From the NCBI RefSeq assembly GCF_000342005.1, contig NZ_AOHO01000028.1, forward strand, positions 186,001-250,000: DNA of 64,000 nt, read 5' to 3'. The notes under the pieces are model-generated. The model had not been told where the DNA came from. It ran no database searches and worked only from the letters and a program-made list of their open reading frames with translations. Positions 43,090-52,943 of the stretch are shown piece by piece. Numbering within the stretch: the stretch's first letter is position 1; each line of letters opens with the position of its first letter. The position numbers and the translations under genes are program-made. The DNA comes from Amycolatopsis decaplanina DSM 44594. Its GTDB lineage: Bacteria > Actinomycetota > Actinomycetes > Mycobacteriales > Pseudonocardiaceae.

Positions 43090-44334
43090 GTGTCCAGCCG
43101 ACGAACCCTCGAACCGCCACAGGAGCTGTGGCGTGCCGGTGCGCGGGAACTCGCGCACGGCGTGGTCGAACGGTTGTCGGTGGCACGACAGGCGCTGGCG
43201 GAGGTCGGGCAGTTCCTGGCCGAGATCGAGTCCCGGGGCCCGATGGAGTTGTTCGGACACGGCTCGACCGCGGGCTGGTTCGCCGAAACCGCCCGGATCA
43301 GCCCCAAAGAAGCCCGCGACACCGTGACCCGCGCGCTGGCGGTGAACGAGAGCCGGAACCTGGACGGCACCCCCGCACCCGCCACCGCCCCGATCGCCGG
43401 CGCCGCCGCGGCCGACGGGGACCTCGGGCACCAGCACCTCGACCCGATCCTCGCCGTGCTGAAGAAAATTCCCGCCGACGCCTCCGCCGAGGAACGGTCG
43501 GGCGCCGAACAGATCCTGGTGAACCTGGCCCGCCAGGCCGGCCCACAGCAGATCACCAACGCCGGCGCGGAACTCTTGGCGCGGCTGGACCCCGACGGGA
43601 ACGAGCCGAAGGACGAGGACCTCACACCACCCTCACGCGAAGTGCATCTCCGCAAACGCGACGACGGCTGGTGGCGACTCAACGGCCTCCTGGACCCGGA
43701 ATTCGGGGCCCGCGCCAACGCCCTGTTCGACACCTGGGGACAACGAAGACCCGTCGACGAAGACGGCAACCGCGACCCGCGCACTCCCGGTGAGCGTCAT
43801 GGTGATGCGTTGTTCGACGCCATCCACTACGCCATGACAAACGACAAAGCCCCCACCCTGTCAGGGGACCGGACCACCGTCGTCGTCACCATCCCCCTGG
43901 ACACCCTCACCTCCGGACTGGAATCCGCCTGCGTGGACGAGGTCTCGCAGATCACCGCTCGGCACGCGCGGATGCTCGCCTGCGACGCCAAAATCATCCC
44001 CGCCGTCCTCGGCACCGACAGCGAACCCCTCGACATCGGCCGCGCCGCCCGATCAGTGACCCCAGCCCAACGCCGGGCCCTGAACCTCCGCGACCACGGC
44101 TGCGCCTTCCCCGGCTGTCACCGAAAACCCAAGCACTGCGAAGCCCATCACATTCTTCCGTGGGGCCAGCTAGGCGACACCGACCTCGACAACCTCTGTC
44201 TACTCTGCCGCTACCACCACATGGTCATCCACGGCCAATCCGGCTGGAAAATCCGCATGACCGGCGGCCGACCGGACTTCATCCCGCCGCAGTACCTGGA
44301 CCCACTACAACGACCTCGTCGCAACAAGCGCTGA
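43090..44334 (+). CDS. DUF222/HNH endonuclease-like protein
   Basis: A 414-residue protein of the actinobacterial DUF222 (13E12 repeat) group. The DUF222 region spans about residues 1-320 (FGHGSTAGWFAETARISPKEA, RRALNLRDHGC). The C-terminal HNH motif has the zinc cysteines (CAFPGCHRKPKHCEAHHILPW) and the second half LCLLCRYHHMVIHGQSGW. Members are multi-copy and associated with mobile or repeat regions; the true function is unsettled. TATTAT (43078-43083) lies 6 bases before the GTG, so it is leaderless, in an AT-rich leader. A hairpin follows and then an IS110 remnant. Confidence 0.88.
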   Translation: MSSRRTLEPPQELWRAGARELAHGVVERLSVARQALAEVGQFLAEIESRGPMELFGHGSTAGWFAETARISPKEARDTVTRALAVNESRNLDGTPAPATAPIAGAAAADGDLGHQHLDPILAVLKKIPADASAEERSGAEQILVNLARQAGPQQITNAGAELLARLDPDGNEPKDEDLTPPSREVHLRKRDDGWWRLNGLLDPEFGARANALFDTWGQRRPVDEDGNRDPRTPGERHGDALFDAIHYAMTNDKAPTLSGDRTTVVVTIPLDTLTSGLESACVDEVSQITARHARMLACDAKIIPAVLGTDSEPLDIGRAARSVTPAQRRALNLRDHGCAFPGCHRKPKHCEAHHILPWGQLGDTDLDNLCLLCRYHHMVIHGQSGWKIRMTGGRPDFIPPQYLDPLQRPRRNKR

Positions 44335-44336
44335 AA

Positions 44337-44375
44337 CCGAGGAGCCCGCCGACCACCAGGCGACGGGCTCCTCGG
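44337..44375 (+). terminator. Hairpin after the DUF222 gene
   Basis: CCGAGGAGCCCG (44337-44348) pairs perfectly with CGGGCTCCTCGG (44364-44375) across a 15-base loop, starting 3 bases after the stop codon. It has no T-run but is the obvious termination signal. From 44376 to about 44600 I see no gene. Confidence 0.7.
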
Positions 44376-44550
44376 CATGCTCGGAGAGCAAACCGCCGTG
44401 ACAGCAACCGAAGTATGCCGCCACTCACGACCTGCTCACCACCGGCCGGAATGATCGGCCGCTGCCCGGTGCCCTCGTTACCTTCCTCGTAGTTCCTGAC
44501 CAAGGAGCTGTGGTCGTCAGGTCCGGCATGACCAACCTCCAGTCGCACGC

Positions 44551-45244
44551 ATGATCCGGGGGTCACCGGGCCTGGTGGCATCGGCGGCTATGGCGTGTTC
44601 CTCGGCTTGGCTGGCCATGCTGGTCAGGTTCGACGACGACCTGGTCGGCGAAGCCACCCGAATCGGCAACCGCATCCGCGGCCTGCTCACCGGCATCCAC
44701 CCCGCCCTCGAACGCGCCATTGGCCCCAGAATCAGCCACCCGGCGGTGCTGGAAATCCTGTCCCGCTGGACGAGCGGGCCGTGATCGCCCCCGGCACCGC
44801 CGCCGCCAACACAGTGCTGCCCCGCTTGGTAGACAGCCTGAAAACCGTGCTCCAGTAACGGAAACAGGTCGCTGCCGAGGGCGAGGAGATACTCGATACG
44901 CACTCTCTTGCCGGGGCCCTGACCTCGCTGCCCGGCATAGGAGTCAGGACCGCCGCCCGCATCTTGCCGGAGATCGGCGACGCCCCAGCTCCGGCGCCTC
45001 GATCAAGGGCGAACACCCGGCTCGCACCGGCAACCGCAAGCTCAAACGCGCGTTCTTCCTCGCCGCGTTCGCAGCCCTGCACGTCCCCACCAGCAGGACC
45101 TACTACCAGTGGAAACGCGACGAGGAGAAGAAGAAGCACAACGCTGCGTTGATCCGCCTGGCCCGCCGCCGCTGCGACGTCCCGTTCGCCATGCCCCGCA
45201 ACAAGACGTACTACCGGGCGCCCACGACAGCCGCGGCGGCATAG
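44551..45244 (+). pseudogene. Decayed IS110-family transposase
   Basis: Three frames carry consecutive pieces of the C-terminal part of an IS110/IS116/IS902 transposase. The order is FDDDLVGEATRIGNRIRGLL (44628-44687), then GTAAANTVLPRLVDSLKTVL (up to 44858, stop), then RKQVAAEGEEILDTHSLAG and LTSLPGIGVRTAARILPEIGD. After a deletion of about 60 bases and a frameshift the last piece is GASIKGEHPARTGNRKLKR to ARRRCDVPFAMPRNKTYYRA. Between EIGD and GASIKG the conserved HLAAYAGL region is missing. The N-terminal catalytic DEDD portion is absent. The element is not functional. Confidence 0.85.
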
Positions 45245-45253
45245 CATCGGCAG

Positions 45254-45559
45254 GTGAACGAGCTCGACCTCGCCCAGTTCGTCGCGGCCGTCCATACCTA
45301 CGCACCGAAGTGGGAAGCTACCGCGATCCAATGGCAACTCACTCTCGGCCCTGACTACGAGAAGAGAGCGGCCGGGGTTGTCTGCGAGACCGGCGACATG
45401 GTGGGCTGGTTCAGCATCTGGACCAGCGGCGAAGCCGAACTCGAGGTCGGAAACCTCGACACCGGCGTCGTCGACTGCGTTCATTACGACCTCGCCAACC
45501 CAGAGGAACTCAGCGCCCGCCTGGATGATCTCACCCGCAGGCTGACCGAGCAGACCTGA
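45254..45559 (+). CDS. Small protein of unknown function
   Basis: A 101-residue acidic cytoplasmic protein starting NELDLAQFVAAVHTYAPKWEAT and containing GDMVGWFSIWTSGEAELEVGN. No family recognised. TAGCAT (45242-45247) ends 6 bases before the GTG, matching the leaderless starts elsewhere, and codon choice is like that of neighbours, so I take it as real. It lies directly after the IS110 remnant; acidity and size resemble immunity-type proteins, but no toxin is adjacent. Confidence 0.6.
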   Translation: MNELDLAQFVAAVHTYAPKWEATAIQWQLTLGPDYEKRAAGVVCETGDMVGWFSIWTSGEAELEVGNLDTGVVDCVHYDLANPEELSARLDDLTRRLTEQT

Positions 45560-45608
45560 TCACGACCGCCGCAAGGTAGGTCTCGTAGTAGCGTGGCTGC
45601 AGGCAAGG

Positions 45609-45932
45609 GTGAGCACCACTCAGCCCGCCGCAAAACCGAGTTCGAAGCCGAAAGCCCGCCGCCGGCTTGCCAACAACCAACTGAGCCCGAAGCACGGGTT
45701 CGTCCGATGCGGCGGCGGGATCGCGCTCGTCGGCGGACCGGGTGACATCGAACAGGACGCGGTCACCGAAGGAGTCGCCTACGCGCTGCTCGACAACGCC
45801 GTGTTCCGCAAACGCGAAGCCCAGGTGCAGACCATGGCGGGGCGGACGTCGTCGTTGGTGGCCATGCGGTTCACCGCGTTGCCGACCTCGTTCGTCCGCC
45901 CGCCGGTCAGCCGATCAGCACCCCGGGATTGA
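45609..45932 (+). CDS. Hypothetical protein overlapping the oxidase gene
   Basis: A 107-residue frame with a basic N-terminus (KPSSKPKARRRLANNQLSPKHG) and a segment GGGIALVGGPGDIEQDAVTEG. The last 26 bases overlap the convergent oxidase gene. Codon use shows actinobacterial third-position bias, and TAGCGT lies upstream (45591-45596). I recognise no family and it may be a fragment of something larger. Confidence 0.4.
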   Translation: MSTTQPAAKPSSKPKARRRLANNQLSPKHGFVRCGGGIALVGGPGDIEQDAVTEGVAYALLDNAVFRKREAQVQTMAGRTSSLVAMRFTALPTSFVRPPVSRSAPRD

Positions 45933-47490
45933 GGATCCCGGCCGGGTCGAGCGCGGACTTGGCGGCGGTGAGCGCGGCGGCGAACGGGTCGGGACGCTGC
46001 CGGTCGTACCACGGCCGGTGGTCGCGGCCGACGGCGTGGTGATGGGTGATCGTGCCGCCGTGGCCCACGATCGCCTCGGAAACCGCGGCCTTGATCTCGT
46101 CCCACTGGGCGACCGTGCTCCCCCAGCGCCCGGCGGCGTAGATGCCGTAATAGGGCGCGGGGCCGTCGGGGTACACGTGGCTGAATCGGCAGGTGACGAC
46201 ACCCGCGCCACCGCACGCCTCGTCGATCGCGGCGCGTGCCGCCGAGGTGATCGCGTCGTGGAACTCCGGGAAGTCGTCCCACGTGCACGCGGTCTCGAAG
46301 GTCTCCACGATGAGCGACCGGCGGGCCAGGGCGTCGCGCTGATAGGGCATCCTCAGGAAGGACGATCGCCATGCCGAAGCGCTGTCCTGGCCGGTGGAAT
46401 CCTTGCTGCGCCTGGCTTTCACCACACCGCCGTGGCCCGCGGTCAGTTCGAGCGCGCGGTCGAGCCAGGTGCCGACCGGGTGATCGGCGGATTCGAACGC
46501 GACCAGCAGGAGGCCACCGCCCACACTCGCGCCCGCGTTGATGAGCGCCTCCGCAGGGTCGAGGAGCCGGCAATTCGACGGGTGGAGCCCGGACTGCGCG
46601 ATCGCGCGGGTGGCGGCGACCGCGTCTTCCTGCCGTTCGAAGGCGACCGAGGCGGTGACCTGCCAGACCGGCCGGTCCTGCAGGCGCATCCAAGCTTCGG
46701 TGATCACGCCGAGCGTGCCCTCGGAGCCGAGGAACATCCGGTCCGGCGAGGGGCCCGCGCCCGAACCCGGGAGACGCCGCGATTCATTGACGCCGGCCGG
46801 CGTGACGATGCGCAGCGATTCGGTGAGATCGTCGATATGCGTGGCGAGGGTCGCGAAATGCCCGCCCGCGCGGGTGGCGAGCCAGCCGCCGAGCGTCGAA
46901 TGGGCGAAGGACTGCGGGAAATGCCGCAGGGTCAGCCCCAGCGGGCGAAGGCGGTCTTCCAGCGCCGGGCCGAAGATCCCCGCCTGGATCCGGGCCGCGC
47001 GGCTGACCGTGTCCACTTCGAGCACGTCGCCGAGGCCTGCCAGATCCATCGAGATCGCCGGACCGTCGAACCGCGGTTCGACCCCGCCCACCACGGAACT
47101 GCCGCCACCGTAAGGAATCAACGGGGTGCCGGAAGCCGCGCACCAGTCGAGGAGGTCGATGACATCCTGTTCCGTACGCGGACGGGCGACCAGATCGGGG
47201 ACGTGGTCGAGCCGTCCGAGCAGGTTGCGGACGACGTCGCGGAACGCCTTGCCGCGGGCGTGGGACAACCGGTCGACCGGGACGTCACTGCACAACGCGG
47301 CGAGCGCCGCCGGCGGGCGGATCCGCGACGCCGGGATGTCGAGTTCCGCGGGGTCCGGCGGAGCGTGGTCGGTGAAGTCGTGGCCGGGCAGCACACCCGC
47401 CGTGCGGGCGACCAGCGCGTCGGACTCCTCCCGGGACAGTTCGCCGTCGGTGGTGCCCCAGCCCCACCACGAACGCTCCTCGGCCGGCAT
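45907..47490 (-). CDS. FAD-linked oxidase, alkyl-DHAP synthase-like
   Basis: A 527-residue flavoprotein of the VAO/PCMH superfamily. The FAD-binding domain covers about residues 90-280, with VARPRTEQDVIDLLDWC, PYGGGSSVVGG and FLGSEGTLGVITEAWMRL. The C-terminal cap domain ends with HHHAVGRDHRPWYDRQRPD and LDPAGILNPGVL. The layout matches alkylglycerone-phosphate synthase-like bacterial proteins; the His-rich HHH is the site conserved in that group. The true substrate may be a 2-hydroxyacid or a lipid precursor. Its promoter has a strong TTGACA/TAACTT pair overlapped by an operator. It is divergent from the GH2 gene. Confidence 0.85.
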   Translation of the reverse strand: MPAEERSWWGWGTTDGELSREESDALVARTAGVLPGHDFTDHAPPDPAELDIPASRIRPPAALAALCSDVPVDRLSHARGKAFRDVVRNLLGRLDHVPDLVARPRTEQDVIDLLDWCAASGTPLIPYGGGSSVVGGVEPRFDGPAISMDLAGLGDVLEVDTVSRAARIQAGIFGPALEDRLRPLGLTLRHFPQSFAHSTLGGWLATRAGGHFATLATHIDDLTESLRIVTPAGVNESRRLPGSGAGPSPDRMFLGSEGTLGVITEAWMRLQDRPVWQVTASVAFERQEDAVAATRAIAQSGLHPSNCRLLDPAEALINAGASVGGGLLLVAFESADHPVGTWLDRALELTAGHGGVVKARRSKDSTGQDSASAWRSSFLRMPYQRDALARRSLIVETFETACTWDDFPEFHDAITSAARAAIDEACGGAGVVTCRFSHVYPDGPAPYYGIYAAGRWGSTVAQWDEIKAAVSEAIVGHGGTITHHHAVGRDHRPWYDRQRPDPFAAALTAAKSALDPAGILNPGVLIG

Positions 47491-47516
47491 CGATGACTCC
47501 GTTCGATCTGACTTTT

Positions 47517-47550
47517 CAGTAAGTTACTTATTGGTCAGTTACCGTGTCAA
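47517..47550 (-). promoter_or_regulatory. Promoter of the oxidase gene with overlapping operator
   Basis: On the minus strand, TTGACA (47550-47545), 18 bases, TAACTT (47526-47521), the best consensus promoter in the window. The AT-rich near-palindrome CAGTAAGTTACTTATTG (47517-47533) covers the -10 and looks like a TetR or FadR-type operator. No regulator gene is adjacent, so a distant repressor is implied. Confidence 0.6.
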
Positions 47551-47672
47551 CGTACGGAACACAGGTGACCGGCCCGGGTTACCGCGAACTCGACGAGTGA
47601 CCACGGGAATCCCGCCACTTCCGAAACGCAGGACAGCTCTGCCATCCAGGACCGATTCGAGGCCTTCGACGC

Positions 47673-47699
47673 TTTACAACGTTGTATCAACGATGTAAA
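47673..47699. promoter_or_regulatory. 27-bp LacI-type operator before the GH2 gene
   Basis: TTTACAACGTTG-TAT-CAACGATGTAAA is a palindrome with one mismatch per arm. It contains the perfect ACAACGTTGT (47676-47685). A shorter CAACGTTG recurs at 47844-47851, inside the first codons of the GH2 gene. The form matches LacI-type operators before secreted glycosidases. Which repressor binds is unknown. Confidence 0.6.
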
Positions 47700-47835
47700 A
47701 ACATCCTGGCGACCAGCCGTGGCCCGGCTCACACCGGTTCCCACCGCCACGGGGTCGTGGTTTCACGCCTGCACAGGTCCAGCGGGAGGCGCACCTCCGC
47801 CGAGGCGGCCGCCCCCGGAGAAGGGTGTCGAGCAG

Positions 47836-50361
47836 ATGTTGCCAACGTTGTCACCACACCGTCCCCGAAAGACGAGACGCTTCCGGAAATCACTGGCGAC
47901 CGCGGTCGCGGTGGTATCCGCCCTGGCGTTGACGTCGGGGGCCGCGACGGCCGCCGAGAGCGGCTGGAAGATGGGCAAGCCACGCCTGACCACCCCGTGG
48001 ACGAACCAGGTGTCGCCCACCAACGCGTTGCCCGAGTACCCCCGGCCGCAACTGGTGCGCGAAAACTGGCAGAACCTCAACGGGGTCTGGGAGTTCGCCG
48101 GTGCCGCCCCCGGCGAGGTCCCGCCCTTCGGCGAGAAGCTCGCCGAGAAGATCCTGGTCCCCTACCCCACCGAATCGGCGCTTTCCGGGATCCAGCGGCA
48201 CGAGGACTTCATGTGGTACCGGCGCACGTTCACCGTGCCCAGGAACTGGAACGTCGGCAAGGACAACACCCTCCGGATCAACTTCGGCGCCGTCGACTAC
48301 AAGGCGAAGGTCTACGTCAACGGCAAGGAGGTGGCCTCGCACCAAGGCGGCTACGGCGCGTTCTCCGCGGACGTCACCTCGGCGCTGAAGCCCAAAGGAG
48401 AACAGGAGATCATCGTCGGTGTCGAAGACCGCGCCGACGCGACCTGGCAGCCCGTCGGCAAGCAGCGGCTGGTCCCCGATCGCGGGATCTTCTACGAAGG
48501 CGCCTCGGGCATCTGGCAGACGGTGTGGATGGAACCGGTCGCGGCCAAGCACATCGGCACGCTCGGCATGGTCCCCGACCTCGAGTCCTCCACGCTCAAG
48601 CTCACCGTCGACACCGGCGGGAACTCCGGGCTGACCGTCGAGGCCGTGGTCCGCGACGGCAGGAAGGTGGTCAGCCGCAGCAAGGCGTCATCCAGTTCGG
48701 CGACCATCTCGCTGCCGGTGCCCAAGGCGAAACTGTGGTCGCCGGATTCGCCGTTCCTCTACGACCTCGACGTCGAACTGAAGGACGGCCGCCGCACCGT
48801 CGACAAGGTGTCGTCCTACTTCGGCATGCGCGAATTCGGCACCGCGAAGGGCGCCGACGGCAAACTCCGGTTCACCCTCAACGGCAAGATCCTCTTCCTG
48901 CAGTCCACTTTGGACCAGGGCTACTGGCCGGACGGCATCTACACCGCGCCGACCGACCAGGCGCTGCGCTTCGACCTCGAACAGCACAAGGTCCTCGGTT
49001 TCAACACGGTCCGCAAGCACATCAAGACCGAACCCGACCGCTGGTACCACCACGCCGACAAACTCGGTCTGCTCGTCTGGCAGGACATGCCGTCGATGCG
49101 CACCGGCGGGCGTCCGCCGGCCGACGCTCAGCGGCAGTTCCAGGTCGAGCTGAAGGAATTGGTGGAGCAGAAGAAGAACTGGACCTCGATCGTCGGCTAC
49201 GTGCCGTTCAACGAAGGCTGGGCGGAGTGGTCGCGCGAGGAGACCGGCAAGATCGCCGACAGTGTCAAGGCCCAGGATCCGACCCGGCTGGTCAACGCGC
49301 ACAGCGGCGTCAACTGCTGTGACACCCTCGGCGACTCCGGTAAGGGTGACGTCATCGACTGGCACTCCTACCCGGGCCCCGCGAAGCCGATGCCCGACGG
49401 CAAGCGGATCTCGATCGACGGCGAACACGGTGGCTACGGCCTCGAGGTCCAGGACCACATGTGGTTCGGCGAAGGTCACGCCTACGAGATGGTGAAGGAC
49501 CAGGCGACCCTGAACAGCCGGTACGTCCAGAACCAGCGCGATGTGCTCGCGTCCGCGCAGAGCTGCGGCATAAGCGGCTCGATCTACACGCAGATCACCG
49601 ACGTCGAGCACGAGGTCAACGGCTTCTTCACCTACGACAGGCGGGTGAAGAAGATGGACTTCGCGCAGGTGCGCGCGGTCAACCAGGCGATCATCTCCGG
49701 CGCCGACGGCAGCGGTTCCGGCGCGCCCGACCCGGGCCCCGGCACTCCGGGCCTCGACGGCGTGCACGCCTACAAGTTCAACGAGGGCACCGGTTCCAGC
49801 GCCGCGGATTCGGTCGGCACGGCGCACGCCACGCTGACCAACGCGCAGTGGGCACGCGGTGTCGAGGGCGGCGCACTGGCCTTCGCGGGCAACGGGCAGG
49901 CCGACACCGGGGCGAACCTGGTCGACACGGCGGGCAGCTACTCGGTCTCGGCGTGGGCGAAGCTGGATGAGGCGGGCGGTGCGTTCCAGACCGTCGTCAG
50001 CCAGGACACCGGCCGCGACAGCGCGTTCTTCCTGCAGTACTCCGGGCAGGACCAGCGGTGGGCGATGAGCTTCGTCGGTCTCCGCGCCCTGTCTCCGGAG
50101 AAGCCCGAAGCCGGCCGCTGGTACCACCTGACCGGCGTCCGCGACGCCAAGGCGGGCACGTTGTCGCTGTATGTCGACGGCAAGAAGGTCTCCTCGCAGA
50201 ACGCCTGCTCCGCCGCACCGAGCACCGGGCACACGGTGATCGGCCGCGGCCAGTACGGCGGTCAGCAGGTCGACTTCCTGCGCGGGGCGGTGGACGACGT
50301 CCGGCTCTACGACCGGCCGCTGTCCGAGGCCGAGGTCGCGATGCTCGCGAAGCGCGACTGA
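47836..50361 (+). CDS. Secreted GH2 glycosidase with LamG-like domain
   Basis: An 841-residue exported glycoside hydrolase. The signal peptide ends near residue 40 (ALTSGAATAAES). The GH2 sugar-binding jelly-roll (WEFAGAAPGEVPPFG to DFMWYRRTFTVP) and Ig-like domain are followed by the TIM barrel. The acid/base is Glu460 (VPFNEGW), and the likely nucleophile is Glu530 (IDGEHGGYG). A Gly/Ser/Pro linker leads to a LamG/concanavalin-like domain (about 640-840) with VHAYKFNEGTGSSAADS. Specificity (galactosidase, glucuronidase or mannosidase) is not clear. A GGAGAAGGG site is 8 bases upstream. An operator lies 137 bases before the start. Confidence 0.87.
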   Translation: MLPTLSPHRPRKTRRFRKSLATAVAVVSALALTSGAATAAESGWKMGKPRLTTPWTNQVSPTNALPEYPRPQLVRENWQNLNGVWEFAGAAPGEVPPFGEKLAEKILVPYPTESALSGIQRHEDFMWYRRTFTVPRNWNVGKDNTLRINFGAVDYKAKVYVNGKEVASHQGGYGAFSADVTSALKPKGEQEIIVGVEDRADATWQPVGKQRLVPDRGIFYEGASGIWQTVWMEPVAAKHIGTLGMVPDLESSTLKLTVDTGGNSGLTVEAVVRDGRKVVSRSKASSSSATISLPVPKAKLWSPDSPFLYDLDVELKDGRRTVDKVSSYFGMREFGTAKGADGKLRFTLNGKILFLQSTLDQGYWPDGIYTAPTDQALRFDLEQHKVLGFNTVRKHIKTEPDRWYHHADKLGLLVWQDMPSMRTGGRPPADAQRQFQVELKELVEQKKNWTSIVGYVPFNEGWAEWSREETGKIADSVKAQDPTRLVNAHSGVNCCDTLGDSGKGDVIDWHSYPGPAKPMPDGKRISIDGEHGGYGLEVQDHMWFGEGHAYEMVKDQATLNSRYVQNQRDVLASAQSCGISGSIYTQITDVEHEVNGFFTYDRRVKKMDFAQVRAVNQAIISGADGSGSGAPDPGPGTPGLDGVHAYKFNEGTGSSAADSVGTAHATLTNAQWARGVEGGALAFAGNGQADTGANLVDTAGSYSVSAWAKLDEAGGAFQTVVSQDTGRDSAFFLQYSGQDQRWAMSFVGLRALSPEKPEAGRWYHLTGVRDAKAGTLSLYVDGKKVSSQNACSAAPSTGHTVIGRGQYGGQQVDFLRGAVDDVRLYDRPLSEAEVAMLAKRD

Positions 50362-50384
50362 GCCAGGGTCACGCGGCGCCGGGG

Positions 50385-50958
50385 TCACTCCCGGCGCCGC
50401 GTCTCCGTCACCCACTCCCGCACGATGTCGCCGAGCACGGGCAGCGGCACCTGCCCGTCATGTACGACAGCGCCTGACCGGGCCATTCGATGTACCGGTC
50501 GATCTCGGACTGCACCTCGACGTCGCTGAGCACACACTGTTCGGTGAGGTAGTCCACGCAGCACTGCCTGCTCCAGCCCAGCGCGTGCAGTCCGGTGTCG
50601 ACGACGAGCCGTGCCGAGCCGCCGATACTCCTCGTCCGGCGATCTCGTGGGCGAGAACCTCGCGATAGGCGACGAGCGCCGGGCGCACCTTTTCGGTGAA
50701 CAGCCGCTCCCGCCGCGCCACGCGGTCACCGGTCAGCGGCGGGACGAGCAGCGGATTGGGTTCGGCGGCCAGGAACCGGTCGACGTGGTCGACGGCGCCG
50801 CGCACCGCGCGTTCCACCGGGGTCCGGCCCGCCGTGACACCGGCGCGGTGGCGGTCGGCCAGCGCCGCGAAGAACTCCGGGAACGCCGCCAGCCTGGCCA
50901 GAAAGTCCTCCTCCGCCTGCTCCCCCGACGGCTCGAGCTGGGGAAGCCAGGACAGCAC
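50385..50958 (-). pseudogene. DUF885 protein remnant
   Basis: An N-terminal piece (LSWLPQLEPSGEQAEEDFLARL to VLAHEIAGR, 50958 to about 50640) joins by deletion and frameshift to the third frame, VVDTGLHALGWSRQ to IDRYIEWPGQALSYMTG. A second deletion and frameshift leads to PLPVLGDIVREWV. These are the start, the near-C-terminal part and the very end of the DUF885 family, which is usually about 550 residues. The middle is missing, including the family's metal-binding His motifs, so the gene is dead. Confidence 0.85.
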
Positions 50959-51114
50959 ACCGGCCCCCGCTGACGGTTTCTCATCAGCCGACCCCGCGGC
51001 AAGCCACGATTGCCTTCCCCTTCAAGAGAATCGTCCTTACCTTCCACGAGACACACCGCCCGCTGAGGCGTACGCCACAACCTCGACATAGTCGGACTTC
51101 CTACTTTATGGTGT

Positions 51115-51270
51115 CCACAGGTCTGCGGTGCAGGGAAGCCGGTGAGAATCCGGAGCGGTCCCGCCACTGTGACCGGGGAGCGGCGCTCCACGAGAATCGG
51201 CCACTGGCGAAAGCCGGGAAGGCCGGAGCCGTCGCGGATCCGGGAGCCAGGATACCGGCCGCAGATGTCC
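51115..51270 (+). ncRNA. Cobalamin (B12) riboswitch
   Basis: The conserved pieces appear in order on the plus strand: GGGAAGCCGGTGAGAATCCG (51133-51152), GCGGTCCCGCCACTGTGA (51155-51172), GCCACTGGCGAAAGCC (51200-51215) and GAGCCAGGATACCGGCC (51244-51260). A closing P1 helix pairs TCTGCGG (51122-51128) with CCGCAGA (51259-51265). An upstream -10 TACTTT lies at 51102-51107. A short reading frame (51301-51357) and then mmsA follow on the same strand. B12 binding normally lowers expression of the downstream gene. Confidence 0.93.
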
Positions 51271-51300
51271 ACGTTCGTCCACGAGGATGGAGCTGAACGC

Positions 51301-51357
51301 ATGCGGATTCTTCCTGCCTGCGCGAAAGTCGCCGACCCGCCCGCACCCCGGCGGTAA
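51301..51357 (+). other. 18-codon reading frame after the riboswitch
   Basis: ATG 51301 to TAA 51357 encodes MRILPACAKVADPPAPRR. A GAGGATGGAG ribosome site lies 9 bases before it, immediately after the riboswitch body. It ends 79 bases before mmsA. It could be a leader peptide whose translation the riboswitch gates, or the stub of a deleted B12-related gene. I cannot tell which. Confidence 0.45.
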
Positions 51358-51436
51358 GTCGTCCGTACTCCCCTGCCCGGCCACCGATCGTGGCCCTCGG
51401 GCGGCTTCGTCCTGCGTACTTTCGGAAAGGGCATCC

Positions 51437-52936
<1,500 letters not shown>

Positions 52937-52943
52937 GGCCGCG

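Noticed and set aside
51022..51047. Degenerate half of the dispersed palindrome
   Set aside because: Only one arm is recognisable and the match is weak, so it is not listed as a repeat.
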